Positions 26,487 through 35,590 of a stretch of DNA of 64,000 nt are shown in pieces. The position numbers and the translations under genes are program-made. Numbering within the stretch: position 1 is the first letter of the stretch; the number at the start of each line of letters is the position of its first letter. The stretch spans positions 372,001 through 436,000 of the forward strand of contig JABCZI010000001.1 in assembly GCA_013289765.1 (NCBI GenBank), given 5' to 3'. The notes under the pieces were generated by a model. The model was not told the DNA's origin. It searched no databases and saw nothing but the letters and a program-made list of their open reading frames with translations. Source of the DNA: Acidobacteriota bacterium (GTDB lineage: Bacteria > Acidobacteriota > Terriglobia > Terriglobales > Acidobacteriaceae).

Positions 26487-26712
26487 CGGGCTTCGGGCTT
26501 CGGGTCTCAGGGTTCAGGCGCGCAGACAAACCTGAGCTGAGGCTAATGCCACTTCATCCTCTCAAATGGAATTCAGCTTTATTGTAGTCCCGGCTAGCCG
26601 GGCATATAGACCTCGCTGCGAAACGAAGGTCACGTACCATCTCGCCAGGGACCGAGCAACTATCTTTAAGGGTTGCCGGGGTGAGGCCCGAAAGCCGAAG
26701 CCCGAAACCCGT
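26487..26712. repeat. Gap between mreD and mrdA bounded by inverted CGGGCTTCGG repeats
   Basis: The 228-bp gap begins with GGGCTTCGGGCTTCGGGT (26488-26505) and ends with the opposite-strand form GCCCGAAAGCCGAAGCCCG (about 26685-26703). The arms share the core CGGGCTTCGG. The interior has no gene. The layout is like a small palindromic element or recombined REP pair inside the rod operon. Confidence 0.5.
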
Positions 26713-26714
26713 CT

Positions 26715-27227
26715 TTACGTTCTCTGCTTAAATTTGTCCAACACGAAGTACAACACCATGCCCACGATCCCATTCGCCAGCCCAGACAAGATCCCATGGC
26801 TCCAGCTCCAATTCAGTGTAAGGTTCACCATGCCCCGGGCGACCGTGAAGAAAACCGCTTGATGCACCAGGTAAAACGCCACCGTGATCAGCAACCGGGC
26901 TCCTGCGTTTTCGACGTCCAGTTTGGCGCCCAGAGATGAAGCCAGGTAGCCCACCACCGTCTTGGCGATGCCATAGATTCCGATCGGATAAGGACCCAGC
27001 ATGTCCTGCGCCAATCCGATCGCTGCTCCGGTAAACAAACCGGAAATCGGATTGCGCCGCGCCATGCCGAAGAAGATTGTCACCAGCAGAGGCAGATCGA
27101 AGATGGAAAAAATTCGTCGCGGCAGAAACGCTTGTAGAAACAGAGCGAGCAGCGGCACGCCGACTGTCACCGGAATACTGAACCGGTAAACTTCAATCTG
27201 CTCCCCTGATGTGTAAGTGATAGGCAC
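26715..27227 (-). CDS. mreD: MreD, rod-shape determining membrane protein
   Basis: A 170-residue inner-membrane protein. The GTG at 27227, one base after the mreC stop, gives the normal MreD length; a longer reading from 27368 would overlap mreC by 140 bp and adds a non-membrane, Pro/Arg-rich head. About five membrane helices are visible (VGVPLLALFLQAFLP, LPLLVTIFFGMARR, LFTGAAIGLAQDMLGPYPIG, LLITVAFYLVHQAVFF, LANGIVGMVLYFVLDKF). The DMLGPYPIGIYG segment is characteristic. It works with MreB, MreC, RodA and PBP2 in the elongasome. Confidence 0.88.
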   Translation of the reverse strand: MPITYTSGEQIEVYRFSIPVTVGVPLLALFLQAFLPRRIFSIFDLPLLVTIFFGMARRNPISGLFTGAAIGLAQDMLGPYPIGIYGIAKTVVGYLASSLGAKLDVENAGARLLITVAFYLVHQAVFFTVARGMVNLTLNWSWSHGILSGLANGIVGMVLYFVLDKFKQRT

Positions 27228-27228
27228 G

Positions 27229-28500
27229 CTAGTTAGGATTGTTTTCCGCGGCAGGTTGAGGACCTGATTGCGGTGTTGAAGGATTAGAGGGAACGGCTGC
27301 AGGTTTTTCCGGAGTCTTGGTCGTGCTGGACGTAGCGCGATTGGTTCCGTCCGAGGGCACCCGGCCATTGCTCGCGTCAGAATCAGAGGATTTCACGACT
27401 GGGCTTTCGGCGGTAGTGCTCGCCGGGGCTAATCTCAGGGCAGGACGTTCCGCTGACTTAGTCCCAGTGCCAGCGACGGCTGCAGGTTTAGTGCCGCCGT
27501 TAAGCCCTGGTTTCGCGCTGGGGATTGAGCCTGCAGCGGCGGTGCCGGCAAGTTTTCCCGTTGCCGCGACCGGCGCGCCCGGAACGGTCGCGGGCTTGTC
27601 CGGAACCGAAGGCAGCCGCTGCGCGAGAATATCTGCCGCTCGCACCTTGCCCCCACTTTCGGCGACTACCTCGCGTTCCTGCTTTTCGGTCAACACTAAT
27701 ACTTCTTCCAGCCGGCTCAAATCTGCCGCCGGATGCACTTTTATGTTCAGAAACAATTCTTTTCCCGGACTGACTTTCATGACCGTCCCGACGGGAAATC
27801 CCTTGGGGAAAATCTGGTCGCCACCGCTGCTCAAAACCGTTTCTCCAGGAGTGACCTGCTCATCACTCATAACTCGTTCGAGAACCAGTTCGCCTTCCGG
27901 AGTTCCCCGCAACACGCCCTGCAGCCGTGACTTCTCCAGTAGGACACCGACGCCGCTGCTCTGGTCGTTGATCATCAACACCAGAGAAGTCGACGGATAC
28001 GTGCGCAATACTTTGCCCACGATCCCACCCGACGTAATCACCGGCATGTCCGGGGCAATGCCCTGGTTGGAACCTTTGTCGATATAGATGGACCGGGAAA
28101 GATCGCTTCCACTCGAACCAATAACCTGGGCAGGAACCGTCTTCATGACGACTTGTTCTTTAAAAGCCAGCAGGGACTGCAGGCGGCGGGCCTGGGCAGC
28201 ATCTTCGTTCAACCGAACCTGCTCCAACCGCATCTGCTGAATCTGTTCTTTGAGCTGGCGATTCTCGGCCCGGACCCCGCGGAGGAAGAAATAATTGTGC
28301 CAAACGTTATTCGTGCTGTTCTGCGTCCAGACGAGTATGCGCTCCAACGGAGTAATCGCATCCACCGCCCAGATGCGGATCAGCCTGGTGTGTTCGGCAT
28401 CGACGCTGCGCTTAACCTGAACCGCAAGCCCAAGCACCTGCAGAAACAGCACCCCTACAAGGATGGTCAGATTACGGTAGCGGCCGAGTACGGATTCCAT
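27229..28500 (-). CDS. mreC: MreC, rod-shape determining protein with a long low-complexity tail
   Basis: A 423-residue protein. It has an N-terminal membrane helix (LTILVGVLFLQVLGLAVQV), a coiled coil (about 70-110, NRQLKEQIQQMRLEQVRLNE) and the MreC beta-barrel domains (about 120-270) with VIGSSGSDLSRSIYIDKGSN and VITSGGIVGKVL. Past about residue 290 it has an extra Ala/Pro/Thr/Ser-rich tail of some 130 residues (TVPGAPVAATGKLAGTAAAG and similar), which most MreC proteins lack. The tail is probably disordered and periplasmic, perhaps reaching peptidoglycan or partner proteins. The gene lies between mreB and mreD. Confidence 0.93.
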   Translation of the reverse strand: MESVLGRYRNLTILVGVLFLQVLGLAVQVKRSVDAEHTRLIRIWAVDAITPLERILVWTQNSTNNVWHNYFFLRGVRAENRQLKEQIQQMRLEQVRLNEDAAQARRLQSLLAFKEQVVMKTVPAQVIGSSGSDLSRSIYIDKGSNQGIAPDMPVITSGGIVGKVLRTYPSTSLVLMINDQSSGVGVLLEKSRLQGVLRGTPEGELVLERVMSDEQVTPGETVLSSGGDQIFPKGFPVGTVMKVSPGKELFLNIKVHPAADLSRLEEVLVLTEKQEREVVAESGGKVRAADILAQRLPSVPDKPATVPGAPVAATGKLAGTAAAGSIPSAKPGLNGGTKPAAVAGTGTKSAERPALRLAPASTTAESPVVKSSDSDASNGRVPSDGTNRATSSTTKTPEKPAAVPSNPSTPQSGPQPAAENNPN

Positions 28501-28507
28501 AACAGTT

Positions 28508-28577
28508 GCTAGTACCGAGTACCTTGTACCCAGTGAACGCGCAATTTTTCTCGGTACTAGGTACTGGGTACCCGGTA
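28508..28577. repeat. Second inverted AGTACC-type repeat, between mreC and mreB
   Basis: CTAGTACCGAGTACC (28508-28522) followed by TTGTACCCAGT faces CTCGGTACTAGGTACTGGG (28550-28568) and TACCCGGTACTGT. The arms contain the same AGTACCG/AGTACCC units as the repeat at 24423-24540, and CTAGTACCGAG is shared perfectly between the two arms. It fills most of the 84-bp gap between the genes. Confidence 0.75.
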
Positions 28578-28584
28578 CTGTTTA

Positions 28585-29643
28585 CTATTCAATCGAAATC
28601 TTGCGCAGCAGCTTGAAGTCGCTGAGCATCTTGCCCGTACCCAACACGACGCTGCAGAGCGGATCGTCGGCGATTGAAACTGGCAGGCCGGTTTCTTCGC
28701 GGATGCGCTTATCCAGATTTTTCAGCAGAGCGCCGCCTCCAGTGAGCACAATACCGCGGTCGCTGATGTCGGCGGAAAGCTCCGGCGGAGTGCGCTCCAG
28801 GGCCACGCGAATCGCATTCATGATCGTCGAAACACATTCGCTCAAGGCCTCGCGAATCTCGCCATCATCCACCGTGATCGTCTTCGGCACACCTTCGATA
28901 AGGTTACGCCCCTTGATCTCCATCGTCATCGGCTTGTCGAGCTGATGAGCGGAACCGATTTCCATTTTGATCTGCTCGGCCGTGCGCTCGCCGATCAACA
29001 GGTTATATTTCCGCTTCAGATAATTCATGATGGCTTCGTCCATCTGATTGCCCGCCATCCGCACCGAACGCGAGTAAACGATGCCGCTCAACGAAATCAC
29101 CGCGATGTCTGTGGTGCCACCGCCAATATCAACCACCATGTTGCCGCTAGGTTCAGTAATCGGAAGCCCGGCTCCAATCGCAGCCACCATCGCCTGTTCC
29201 ACCAGATGAACCTCACTTGCTTTGGCGCGATAGGCGGAGTCCATGACCGCGCGCTTTTCCACCTGCGTGATCTCCGATGGCACTCCAATCACAATTCGCG
29301 GATGCACCAGCATTTTGCGGTTGTGCGCCTTCTGGATGAAATAGTTCAGCATCTTCTCAGTGACTTTGAAGTCGGCAATCACGCCATCCTTCATTGGTTT
29401 GATAGCGACGATGTTTCCTGGCGTCCGGCCAAGCATTTCTTTTGCTTCTTTGCCCACGGCTTCCACTTCGCCCGTGTTCTTGTTGATGGCGACGATTGAG
29501 GGCTCGTTCACCACAATGCCCTTGCCACGCGCATAGACCAGTGTATTGGCCGTGCCAAGATCGATGGCCAGGTCGCTTGAGAACAAGCTGAACAGTGACC
29601 TCAGGTTGTGAGAACGTGAAGAATGAAATCCGTTATTTGACAT
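28585..29643 (-). CDS. mreB: MreB, actin-like rod-shape protein
   Basis: A 352-residue actin-fold ATPase that positions wall synthesis along the cell. Motifs: phosphate 1 [13 protein letters not shown], connect 1 with [16 protein letters not shown], phosphate 2 [17 protein letters not shown] and adenosine [15 protein letters not shown]. Length and motif spacing are normal. It is the first gene of the minus-strand rod operon, followed by mreC, mreD, mrdA, rodA and then rng. Confidence 0.96.
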   Translation of the reverse strand: MSNNGFHSSRSHNLRSLFSLFSSDLAIDLGTANTLVYARGKGIVVNEPSIVAINKNTGEVEAVGKEAKEMLGRTPGNIVAIKPMKDGVIADFKVTEKMLNYFIQKAHNRKMLVHPRIVIGVPSEITQVEKRAVMDSAYRAKASEVHLVEQAMVAAIGAGLPITEPSGNMVVDIGGGTTDIAVISLSGIVYSRSVRMAGNQMDEAIMNYLKRKYNLLIGERTAEQIKMEIGSAHQLDKPMTMEIKGRNLIEGVPKTITVDDGEIREALSECVSTIMNAIRVALERTPPELSADISDRGIVLTGGGALLKNLDKRIREETGLPVSIADDPLCSVVLGTGKMLSDFKLLRKISIE

Positions 29644-29701
29644 GAGACGAACTCTTCTCGCGATCTACTTTGATCGCACTGTTTAGCGGGCGAACCCGAT
29701 T

Positions 29702-29717
29702 TGCGCCATCCGGCGCA
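29702..29717 (-). promoter_or_regulatory. Hairpin in the mreB leader
   Basis: TGCGCC (29702-29707) and GGCGCA (29712-29717) form a perfect 6-bp stem with an ATCC loop, about 60 bases upstream of the mreB start. The core stem TGCGCC/GGCGCA is also found upstream of rng (23227-23246). No clear -10/-35 pair was assigned in the 198-bp gap 29644-29841. Confidence 0.3.
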
Positions 29718-29841
29718 GATGCCCCTCTCTTAGTCTATGAGAGGCCGGGCAACTCTGCCGGAACCGAAGGTTCTGTCCTGTTGGACCGAACCCCATTTCT
29801 GCCTTCCAACGTACTTCGCAGCCGAACCTAACCGGACTCAC

Positions 29842-31128
29842 TTACTGAATGATGATCTTCTTCTGCTGCGTATTAACCCCACCCTGTGCCGTCTGCGCAG
29901 TTACCGTAATTACAGCTTCACCGAGTGCCAGGGGCGGCGTAAAGTAATGGAACGTTCCATCCTCCGTAACCATGGGGACTTCCCGTCCATTCACCATCAC
30001 TCTGGCCCCGACTTGGGTCTTTCCCGCCACTTCAATGACGTGACCATGCTGGATGAAGGGATCGAGTTCCAAGTCGATGGCCTCCGTTTGTTTTCCTTTG
30101 GAAATAATGGTGAAACGGTTTTTCTCGCTCTCCACCGACTCTTTCCCCGACGCTTCGTAGGACTGGACTACCCAGTAATACGCTCCTTCGCCCAGGCTCG
30201 TAACCGAGACATCCGCAGTGTTCACTCTTTTATCAACTAGAGTAGAAGAAAAGTAAGGGTTCCTTGAGATTCGCAGCCGGTAAGCCACGGCATTTGCCAT
30301 CGGTGTCCAGGAGAACTCCACGTCCTTGGTAGCCTCGCCGGCGGTGAAAATCGGAGCCATGTTGGCCGGGGAAATCGGTGTCGGCGGCCCTGTACCCTTT
30401 GCCTTCTCCATACGCGGTTCGGCCGCCTTGAAACTGACTTTTTCCCAATTCGCCAACTGCACCGTTTGTCCGTTACGCGAAACCTCGCCAGTACCTTTCT
30501 TCATGAGAATTTCGTGTTGATCAAGTTTGGGATCGTTGCGTACCTGGGCGGTCGATTGCGGAGATAACGATGCCGTCGCGCCCGCCACAATCACCTGTGA
30601 TTTCGATCCCTGGGAGTAAGTTGCAGTCGAAAGATCCACCGTTCCAGTGCTTACCGCCACGGCCACATTCGTCTGCTGCTGGTCATTGGCCGAATTCTCT
30701 TCAATTACGATCAGCGAATCCTGCTTCACGGTATAGCTGGTCCCGTCGTTGAATACCACCTTCGCCATACCTTCCGAACCGGTTTGCACCACGTCGCCCT
30801 TGTCGAGTGGAACGTTGTAGTCTGCCGCTACCCAGCTGTTGCCGCTGCTCTTCTTAATCCGCACCGTGCCATCCAGCGCCGTGAAGTGGGCTTGCTGCGC
30901 AGTCGATATTCCGCTGCCCCCCGCCGGCGCCATACCTGCCACGCGGTGCAATGCCTTGTCAGCAATGTTTCCGACCGTCTTGAAGCTGTTTTCTGTGAAT
31001 TGCGGAAAGGTGAGCCGTACCGCGATCAAGAATAACCCGGCTCCAGCCATGATCAGCAGCACCACGCTGCGATACGTGACCGTTTTCCACGCGATGTGGT
31101 ATCCCGGTTTGCGAGTCTCTAAAGACAC
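29842..31128 (-). CDS. FecR-domain protein with membrane anchor
   Basis: A 428-residue protein, GTG start. One N-terminal membrane helix (VVLLIMAGAGLFLIAVRL) is followed by a periplasmic FecR domain (about 85-190) with LDKGDVVQTGSEGMAKVVFN and DGTSYTVKQDSLIVIEEN. Further on are beta-sandwich repeats, including VEFSWTPMANAVAYRLRISR and GAYYWVVQSYEASGKE (fibronectin-like), and a C-terminal part resembling a glucodextranase-like domain (QVGARVMVNGREVPM). No ECF sigma partner is adjacent, so it is unlikely to be a classical iron-sensing anti-sigma regulator. A cell-envelope structural or binding role is more likely. It is upstream of mreB on the same strand with a 198-bp gap. Confidence 0.8.
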   Translation of the reverse strand: MSLETRKPGYHIAWKTVTYRSVVLLIMAGAGLFLIAVRLTFPQFTENSFKTVGNIADKALHRVAGMAPAGGSGISTAQQAHFTALDGTVRIKKSSGNSWVAADYNVPLDKGDVVQTGSEGMAKVVFNDGTSYTVKQDSLIVIEENSANDQQQTNVAVAVSTGTVDLSTATYSQGSKSQVIVAGATASLSPQSTAQVRNDPKLDQHEILMKKGTGEVSRNGQTVQLANWEKVSFKAAEPRMEKAKGTGPPTPISPANMAPIFTAGEATKDVEFSWTPMANAVAYRLRISRNPYFSSTLVDKRVNTADVSVTSLGEGAYYWVVQSYEASGKESVESEKNRFTIISKGKQTEAIDLELDPFIQHGHVIEVAGKTQVGARVMVNGREVPMVTEDGTFHYFTPPLALGEAVITVTAQTAQGGVNTQQKKIIIQ

Positions 31129-31308
31129 GTTGACTAAAACCTTGTTGAAGCCTTATGGAGATGTGTAATTCCAACGTTACCATAAGCCCATCGGCACCAA
31201 AAATGGGTAATCAACAAGGAACATTACCTTCGTTTGTGCGAGTAGGGCACATGCACAGTGCCAAGTTCCATGACATGGAGGTGCCGTACCGTTTATCCTT
31301 GCCTCCCG

Positions 31309-32913
31309 ATGGCCAGCACACACACAACTTCCTTTCTACCGCGCAATGCACACAAGTCGTTCTTCGCGGGAGGCATGCTGATTGTCGCCGCTATCGCCCT
31401 GGCCAAACTGCTCCTCCACATCTACTTCAACAACCGCTATGGCTACTTTCGCGATGAGTTCGATTACATCTCCTGCGGCGATCATCTGGCGTGGGGATAT
31501 GTGGACCAACCGCCGCTGATTCCGTTTCTTATTCACATCAGCCGTGCTGTTTTAGGAGATTCGCTCCGCGCCATTCGCTTTATTCCGGCGCTAGCATCTT
31601 CGCTTCTGGTTGTGCAGGCCGCCGTCCTCGCCCGCGAGTTCGGCGGACGCCGCTTCGCTCTGCTTCTGACCGCGATCACCATCGTGATTGCGCCGCAGTA
31701 TCTTTCCAACGGCAGCTTGCTTGGCACCAACTGCCTCGAACCCAATCTGTGGATGGGCTGCGCCTACTTTGCCATCCTCGCCATCAAGCGCAACAATCCT
31801 CGCTACTGGCTCTGGTTCGGAGTCGTGGCCGGGCTCGGCCTGCAGGAGAAATACTCCATCGCCGTCTTCGGGTTTGGCATCGTCGTCGGCCTTCTCTTAA
31901 CCCCGCAACGCCGTATCTTTCTTAATCCCTGGATTTGGATGGGCGGCCTCGCTGCCTTCCTGATTTTCCTGCCTAATCTTTTGTGGAACATCCACTATCA
32001 CTGGCCATTCGTCGAACTGATGCACAACATTCGTGCCGAGGGGCGCGACGTAATCCTTCCGCTGCCACAATATTTTTTTCAGCAGACTTTGCTGGTTCAC
32101 CCTTTCGCCGCGCCAATCTGGCTGGCGGGACTGTTTGGGCTCCTCTTTTCCGCGCGCCTCAAACCTTACCGCTTTCTCGGCTGGTGCTACCTGACTTGCT
32201 TCACCATGTTCTTTGTTCTTCACGGGAAGAATTACTATCTGGCGCCGGTTTATCCCATGCTGCTGGCGGCGGGTGCGGTCGTGATCGAATCCTTCATTGA
32301 GGGCCGCGAGTCTTCAGTTGAGCAAAATTCTCGCCCGCGCCACGGCTGGCTCAAGCCCGTGATCGTCATCTTATTGCTAGCTAGCGGCGCACACCTGGCT
32401 CCCGTGGCAGTCCCCATTTTTTCTCCGGACAAATTCATCGCCTACACAAAAACTCTGCCCATGAAGCTGCCGGTGATGGAACACAGCCACGCCCGCGCTG
32501 TCCTGCCGCAGTGGTACGCCGACCAATTCGGATGGGAGGAAATCGTCGCCGAGACTGCTGTCGCCTGGGATCGCATCCCGCTATCAGACCGCAAAGACTG
32601 TGGCATCTTCGCTCAGGACTACGGTCAGGCCGGCGCCATCGACTTCCTTGGCCGCCGCTACGGCCTGCCGCGCTCGTTAAGCGGGCATCAAACCTGGTTT
32701 CTCTGGGGACCGCGCGGTTATTCGGGCAATTGCATGATCGTGCTCGATGACAGCCGCAAACGCCTCGAAGAGCTTTGGGAACACGTCGAATATGTCGGCA
32801 CATCCGCCGATAATCCTTACGCTCTGGAAAAGCAAATCGACGTCTTTATTTGCCGTAACCCGAAATTCGCCACTCTTGCAGAACTTTGGCCGCAAATAAA
32901 ACACTGGCGATAG
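31309..32913 (+). CDS. GT39/ArnT-like membrane glycosyltransferase
   Basis: A 534-residue polytopic protein from the ATG at 31309. An upstream in-frame ATG at 31258 only adds a Cys/Arg-rich head. The first helix is followed by the periplasmic catalytic loop YFRDEFDYISCGDHLAWGYV, with the acidic pair typical of PMT/ArnT enzymes, then VDQPPLIPFL. About ten membrane helices follow and a soluble C-terminal domain of about 150 residues. Such enzymes transfer a sugar from a polyprenyl-phosphate donor to lipid or protein. Donor and acceptor are unknown. It is divergent from the FecR gene. Confidence 0.85.
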   Translation: MASTHTTSFLPRNAHKSFFAGGMLIVAAIALAKLLLHIYFNNRYGYFRDEFDYISCGDHLAWGYVDQPPLIPFLIHISRAVLGDSLRAIRFIPALASSLLVVQAAVLAREFGGRRFALLLTAITIVIAPQYLSNGSLLGTNCLEPNLWMGCAYFAILAIKRNNPRYWLWFGVVAGLGLQEKYSIAVFGFGIVVGLLLTPQRRIFLNPWIWMGGLAAFLIFLPNLLWNIHYHWPFVELMHNIRAEGRDVILPLPQYFFQQTLLVHPFAAPIWLAGLFGLLFSARLKPYRFLGWCYLTCFTMFFVLHGKNYYLAPVYPMLLAAGAVVIESFIEGRESSVEQNSRPRHGWLKPVIVILLLASGAHLAPVAVPIFSPDKFIAYTKTLPMKLPVMEHSHARAVLPQWYADQFGWEEIVAETAVAWDRIPLSDRKDCGIFAQDYGQAGAIDFLGRRYGLPRSLSGHQTWFLWGPRGYSGNCMIVLDDSRKRLEELWEHVEYVGTSADNPYALEKQIDVFICRNPKFATLAELWPQIKHWR

Positions 32914-32946
32914 TATCCCGTACCTGAGGATTTTCAGGCGAAAGAA

Positions 32947-35337
32947 TCACCGCCGAAAAAGATAGCTGACTTTGACAAAAAAGACTCGCCCGTCATTGAT
33001 CAACCCGTTGCTGCGGACCAGGCCGCCGCCATTCGGATCGCATCCCACCGATTGTCCCGCCACCGGAAGACAAAGGCCGGGGATGAGGTTCTCCAAATTG
33101 CTGTTGTAGCCAACATATACCGCGGTGCCGGGATGAACGAGATAAGTAATGAGGAAGTTAAGACTGAGATCCTTAGTGGTCTGCAGTGAACTGTAGGTCG
33201 GATTGGCGAGCAGCCCGTTGTATTGCAAGATGGTCCGCAGCGAAAGCGCCTGCGTGAATTGATAATTCCACTGGCTGCGGATGATGTGGTTGTTGAACGA
33301 GGAGTGGTGCGCGGCGCCATTGAGCACCCGATCCAGAATGTAGGTATTGTCGATTTCCAGATGCCCGGTTGGCTTGATGCTCATGGTGTGATTGATAAAG
33401 AGTTCGTCGCCTGTAATTGGCAGTTGTCCGGTAGGTACGACAATCAAGACTGTCCCGTCGCGAACAACTGTTGTACGCCACGTGATCAAACGCGAGGGGC
33501 TGCCGCTTACCACCAGGCCTACCTGATCCTGCGCATACTTGTGATCAGCGGGCAGGCCGGAAAAATCCACCGGGCGCAGCACGTCCGTCTCGATGCCGGC
33601 GATCGGAGCGAAAAGCAAATTATGGCGGAAGTAAAACACCCAGTCGCCACTGTAAATGTGCTGCAGGCCAATCCCGTTGTGATCCCAGATGTCATGCGTG
33701 TTGAGTTCAGGACCCTGAAATACGAGGTGCTTCCCTTCCGGCCGCCAATAGAAATGAAAGTATTGGGCGGCGTGGCGGATATCGGTTCGCGGAACGAAGC
33801 CTGCATCCGTGTGAAAATTGGGCGTAATGTCCTGAAACATCAATTCGTAGGAGAATCGCCGACCAATCCCATTGAGCACCGCTTCGTGGTCCTGCCCGAA
33901 CGTGTAGCCGATCGCCGGAGGCGCGATCGTGTTGCCGGCACCGCTGGAAGTATTTACGGCAGAAACAACGTCGCTGGTTGCATAGGTGGAAGAAACCAGG
34001 CTGCGAAACCAGGAAGTCCAATTCTTGCCGAGGCGGAAGCTGGCATCCAGTCCGCCAACCCGGTTGAAGTTACCGTTGTATTCGCGATCCACATACACCG
34101 CGCCCACGCTACTTTGATCGCCGATATCATGACTCACCCGGCCTACCGCAAAATAAGCGCGTGTGCCGCTCAGCGGACTGTAGTCAGGAACGAAAAGTCC
34201 CGGTGAGCGATCGTCGGCGACAAAAAATCCCACGTTCCACGGCCCCTGTTTCCCAGTGAGGCGGGCCCCAAAACTTGGCTCGATGATGCGCCGGGTAAAA
34301 AGTATCCGCGACGTTTGATACACGCCAATGTTTGTATCGCTGAAGAAATTTGAATTCTCCAGGAAGAATGGCCGCTTCTCTGGAAAAAATACTTCAAACC
34401 GCTGGTTTACCGTGTTCTGAGGCTGGTCCGATTCGATTTGCGCGAAATCCGGGTTGATCGTCGTATCCAGCACCAGACTGTCATGGAAGACGAATTTCGA
34501 ATCGAGCCCAAGTTTGCCCTGAAGATTGCGGTTGTCGAAACGCGGCTGGATAGGATCGCGATCATCCAGAGTGCGCAAACCGCTCAAGTATCCATAAGGA
34601 TTGAACTGCATGTTGCGGCTGGGTGAAACGTCCGCCACGCCGGTGATGAGAGCTTCCTGATTCAGACGGCCTGAAATCCGGCTGGAAACGCGCGGCCAGT
34701 AATCGTATTCATCATTGCGCGCGATGTAGCGCATCAATGTCACGCCCCACACCTGTTCATTTGCGGGATGAAACCGAATGCTGCGGAACGGAATCGATAG
34801 CCAAACAATGTAACCTTTATCAGTCACCTTCGCCCGGGAATCCCAAACGGTATCGTAGGAATAGTCCGCGCCGCTGTCTTCAGTCCACAGCGCGTCGGAT
34901 TGGACTCCCCGCGGATTTACGTCGAAGAGGAAGCCGTGACGCTGGTCATGAAAAGTATCCAGCGTGAGTTCAACGTAGTCGTCGTCGGGCGGTGTGACGG
35001 CTTCCCGCCGGGTCAGATGTCCGCGGATCGCCTGTGGCTCTTTGTCCCAGCAGACCCAGACCAGGTACAAGTTTGCCCCGTCATACCCCAGGTAGACATC
35101 GGTACGCTGCGTCGCAGCCTTGCCGTCGGATGGCTGCTGCTGGATAAAATCTGTGACCTTGGCTAGCTGCGCCGAGTTACCGCGCGGCGCCATGTCCTCG
35201 AAATCTTCAAGGCGCGGCGGGGCTGCTACGCGCGCAATTCGCACTTCAGTTGCCGCACCGGCGGCATGAACGCAAGATATTAGAAAGAGGCCGGCCGATA
35301 ACAAAATATTGAGGGAAATAAGTCTGTACACGCGCAT
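32947..35337 (-). CDS. DUF5916 outer-membrane protein with CBM9-like N-terminal domain
   Basis: A 796-residue secreted protein. The ATG at 35337 has AAGGA upstream and gives the signal peptide RVYRLISLNILLSAGLFLISC. The N-terminal CBM9-like fold (about 60-240) is recognised by YLGYDGANLYLVWVCWDKEP, DDDYVELTLDTFHDQRHGF and VWLSIPFRSIRF. The rest is the DUF5916 region with FFPEKRPFFLENSNFF and ILFTRRI, ending in beta strands and a C-terminal YLFRR, expected to form an outer-membrane barrel. The family is common in Acidobacteriota and Bacteroidota; its substrate is unknown, with roles in polymer uptake or binding suggested by the CBM. Confidence 0.86.
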   Translation of the reverse strand: MRVYRLISLNILLSAGLFLISCVHAAGAATEVRIARVAAPPRLEDFEDMAPRGNSAQLAKVTDFIQQQPSDGKAATQRTDVYLGYDGANLYLVWVCWDKEPQAIRGHLTRREAVTPPDDDYVELTLDTFHDQRHGFLFDVNPRGVQSDALWTEDSGADYSYDTVWDSRAKVTDKGYIVWLSIPFRSIRFHPANEQVWGVTLMRYIARNDEYDYWPRVSSRISGRLNQEALITGVADVSPSRNMQFNPYGYLSGLRTLDDRDPIQPRFDNRNLQGKLGLDSKFVFHDSLVLDTTINPDFAQIESDQPQNTVNQRFEVFFPEKRPFFLENSNFFSDTNIGVYQTSRILFTRRIIEPSFGARLTGKQGPWNVGFFVADDRSPGLFVPDYSPLSGTRAYFAVGRVSHDIGDQSSVGAVYVDREYNGNFNRVGGLDASFRLGKNWTSWFRSLVSSTYATSDVVSAVNTSSGAGNTIAPPAIGYTFGQDHEAVLNGIGRRFSYELMFQDITPNFHTDAGFVPRTDIRHAAQYFHFYWRPEGKHLVFQGPELNTHDIWDHNGIGLQHIYSGDWVFYFRHNLLFAPIAGIETDVLRPVDFSGLPADHKYAQDQVGLVVSGSPSRLITWRTTVVRDGTVLIVVPTGQLPITGDELFINHTMSIKPTGHLEIDNTYILDRVLNGAAHHSSFNNHIIRSQWNYQFTQALSLRTILQYNGLLANPTYSSLQTTKDLSLNFLITYLVHPGTAVYVGYNSNLENLIPGLCLPVAGQSVGCDPNGGGLVRSNGLINDGRVFFVKVSYLFRR

Positions 35338-35590
35338 CGGATCCTTAGACTTAGCAATCGGGCGCTCAGATAAATCCCGAACATAGAGCCTGCCCCAGCA
35401 ATTAGACCCGATGCGTGGCAAAACGTTAGTCAGACGTTAGAAATACAAGACATTGTGCCTCGGTCTTGTTGACGGCAAGGTTTCCGCGTTACCCTTGACA
35501 TCGCGAGACGCCGTCATCAACAATTGACCGGGCTTCGAACTCGTTTCAAATCGGCTTACTCGGTTCTTAGATTCTCCACGAGGTTTTTGC

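Noticed and set aside
29842-31128. FecR as a TonB-linked anti-sigma regulator
   Set aside because: No adjacent ECF sigma or TonB receptor gene, and the protein has additional fibronectin-like domains, so a structural envelope role is more likely.
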